Positions 63,085-64,000 of a stretch of DNA of 64,000 nt are shown one piece after another. The stretch's first letter is position 1, and each line of letters starts with the position of its first letter. The DNA lies in the NCBI RefSeq assembly GCF_024346975.1, contig NZ_AP024886.1, positions 310,001 to 374,000 of the forward strand. Reading direction: 5' to 3'. Position numbers and translations under genes: made by a program. Source of the stretch: Vibrio neonatus (GTDB lineage: Bacteria; Pseudomonadota; Gammaproteobacteria; Enterobacterales; Vibrionaceae). Below the pieces are notes generated by a model, which made no database searches, had not been told where the DNA came from, and saw nothing but the letters and a program-made list of their open reading frames with translations.

Positions 63085-64000
63085 CTAACTTACCGTTAAC
63101 CTCTTTCTAGGCGCACGTTCGTTAGCTCGCTTAGTTTGGCTAGGTAACTCGCCAAACATGCTGAAATAATCTTCGCTTAATTTTCCCATATGCCAAAAAC
63201 CACACAAGCTAGCCGTTTGATAAATTTTTTGCTCAGGGTGCGAAATGAGCATTTTTCTAAAGGCATGCAGTCTAAGCGCAATGATGATAGTTTTCGGTGA
63301 GGCCTGAAATTTCTCTTTAAAACATCGATCTAGAGTGCGTAAACTGGTGTGGGTGATTGCGCAAATCTCGCTGAGGTTAATAGGGGAGTGAATATTTTCC
63401 AGTATATAATCGAGCGCACGTTTAATGACTTTATCTCTTGGAGTTTTACTCGTTCTTTGCTTAAAAACGGTTTTCGTTTCTAGCTGCAAAAGCAAGTCGT
63501 TGGTTAAATCTAACACGGTTTGGGTTTGCGCAAGGGGAGACTGATGGCTAAATGTTTCGCTAAGCATATGCGAAAATATTCGAGTTAACCCATCAATATA
63601 TTGAGGTGTACAAAGGTGTATTTGGTGGGAGTTTAATAACAAATCACAATCAATTAATAGCTTACTTTTTTCAATATAACTCTCAACTACGCTTTTGTGC
63701 ACCGAGAAAGTGTACGCCTCAAACCCTGCGGGGGAAATTACGTCAAATCCATCGCTACTGCTAAAAACCTCTAACGTGTCTAACTGGATTGGCGCGTTGT
63801 TCCAACAAATAGGCCCAGTGTGTTGGGTCATTATTCCAATATTTAAACACTCAGCGGGGGCGACGCCTCGTTGCCAAACTTGTTTATCAAACGAAATTTT
63901 TTGTAATACCGCTTGTGGCAACTGCAGTTGCGTTAAGTGAGTATGAAAAATGCCTTTTTCTAATTGAATAAAATCAAGCCCCCATGGCTTGAGGGATTCA
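63085..64000 (-). CDS. AraC-family transcriptional regulator, N-terminus cut by the window
   Basis: The frame is open to the right edge (304 codons visible; upstream residues read ESLKPWGLDFIQLEKGIF), so a TTG at 63921 is unlikely to be the start. The C-terminal about 110 residues form the double helix-turn-helix of AraC/XylS proteins: RALDYILENIHSPINLSEIC with ITHTSLRTLDRCFKEKFQASP, then IYQTASLCGFWHMGKLSEDYFSMFGELPS. The N-terminal half resembles the sensing domain of EutR-like members. It converges on the giant adhesin gene and shares its terminator. Whether it regulates the adhesin is unknown. Confidence 0.88.
   Translation of the reverse strand, partial: ESLKPWGLDFIQLEKGIFHTHLTQLQLPQAVLQKISFDKQVWQRGVAPAECLNIGIMTQHTGPICWNNAPIQLDTLEVFSSSDGFDVISPAGFEAYTFSVHKSVVESYIEKSKLLIDCDLLLNSHQIHLCTPQYIDGLTRIFSHMLSETFSHQSPLAQTQTVLDLTNDLLLQLETKTVFKQRTSKTPRDKVIKRALDYILENIHSPINLSEICAITHTSLRTLDRCFKEKFQASPKTIIIALRLHAFRKMLISHPEQKIYQTASLCGFWHMGKLSEDYFSMFGELPSQTKRANERAPRKRLTVS

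Overview
The window is typical gamma-proteobacterial chromosome and looks like Vibrio or a close relative. The evidence is the split glycine-cleavage locus (gcvP and gcvH facing an XRE-cupin regulator gene and gcvT), an HdfR-type LysR protein, a YefM/YoeB pair almost identical in its core to the E. coli one, a PL6 alginate lyase, and PurR-like operators. The gcv arrangement resembles, from memory, the one on the small chromosome of V. cholerae, but without glyA between gcvH and the regulator. Species cannot be named from the sequence alone. No insertion sequence, prophage or CRISPR array was found.

Layout. 1-1.5 kb: the 3' end of an outer-membrane beta-barrel gene, then the yefM-yoeB toxin-antitoxin operon. 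2.0-6.3 kb: a minus-strand cluster (exported MBL-fold hydrolase, small exported protein, DUF3179 membrane protein) divergent from a LysR regulator. 6.3-7.1 kb: a small outer-membrane channel. 7.5-14.2 kb: gcvP and gcvH (minus), an XRE-cupin regulator and gcvT (plus), with gcvT followed closely by an ABM-fold protein and an FAH-family hydrolase. 14.3-17 kb: codBA, cytosine uptake and deamination, behind a PurR-like box. 17.5-20.4 kb: a PL6 alginate lyase lipoprotein with strong inverted repeats upstream. 21-23.3 kb: a YcaD-like MFS transporter divergent from an HdfR-like LysR gene. 23.5 kb: a single tRNA-Gly(UCC).

The main item is 23.8-63.0 kb: a complete dedicated type I secretion locus. It encodes a TolC-family outer-membrane channel (minus), then, on the plus strand, two different ABC exporter subunits and an HlyD-family adaptor with overlapping or abutting reading frames. 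After a strong terminator comes one 32.2-kb reading frame for a 10,731-residue surface protein, estimated at about 1.1 MDa. The ABC pair is strikingly asymmetric: one nucleotide-binding domain has lost Walker A, the Walker B acids and the H-loop, while the other keeps these but has a degenerate signature motif. At most one composite ATP site therefore remains, and a heterodimer is implied.

The giant protein has four tandem arrays. A (33040-43302) has units of exactly 1071 or 1383 bp without a net indel. B (43309-48348) has eight units of 612, 621 or 648 bp. C (49675-56085) has nine units built combinatorially from two kinds of first half and mainly two kinds of second half. D (56431-58431) has three nearly identical units of about 666 bp. 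Its C-terminus is histidine-rich, has a duplicated YLxMV motif, and shows no RTX nonapeptide repeats. A partial AraC-family regulator gene closes the window.
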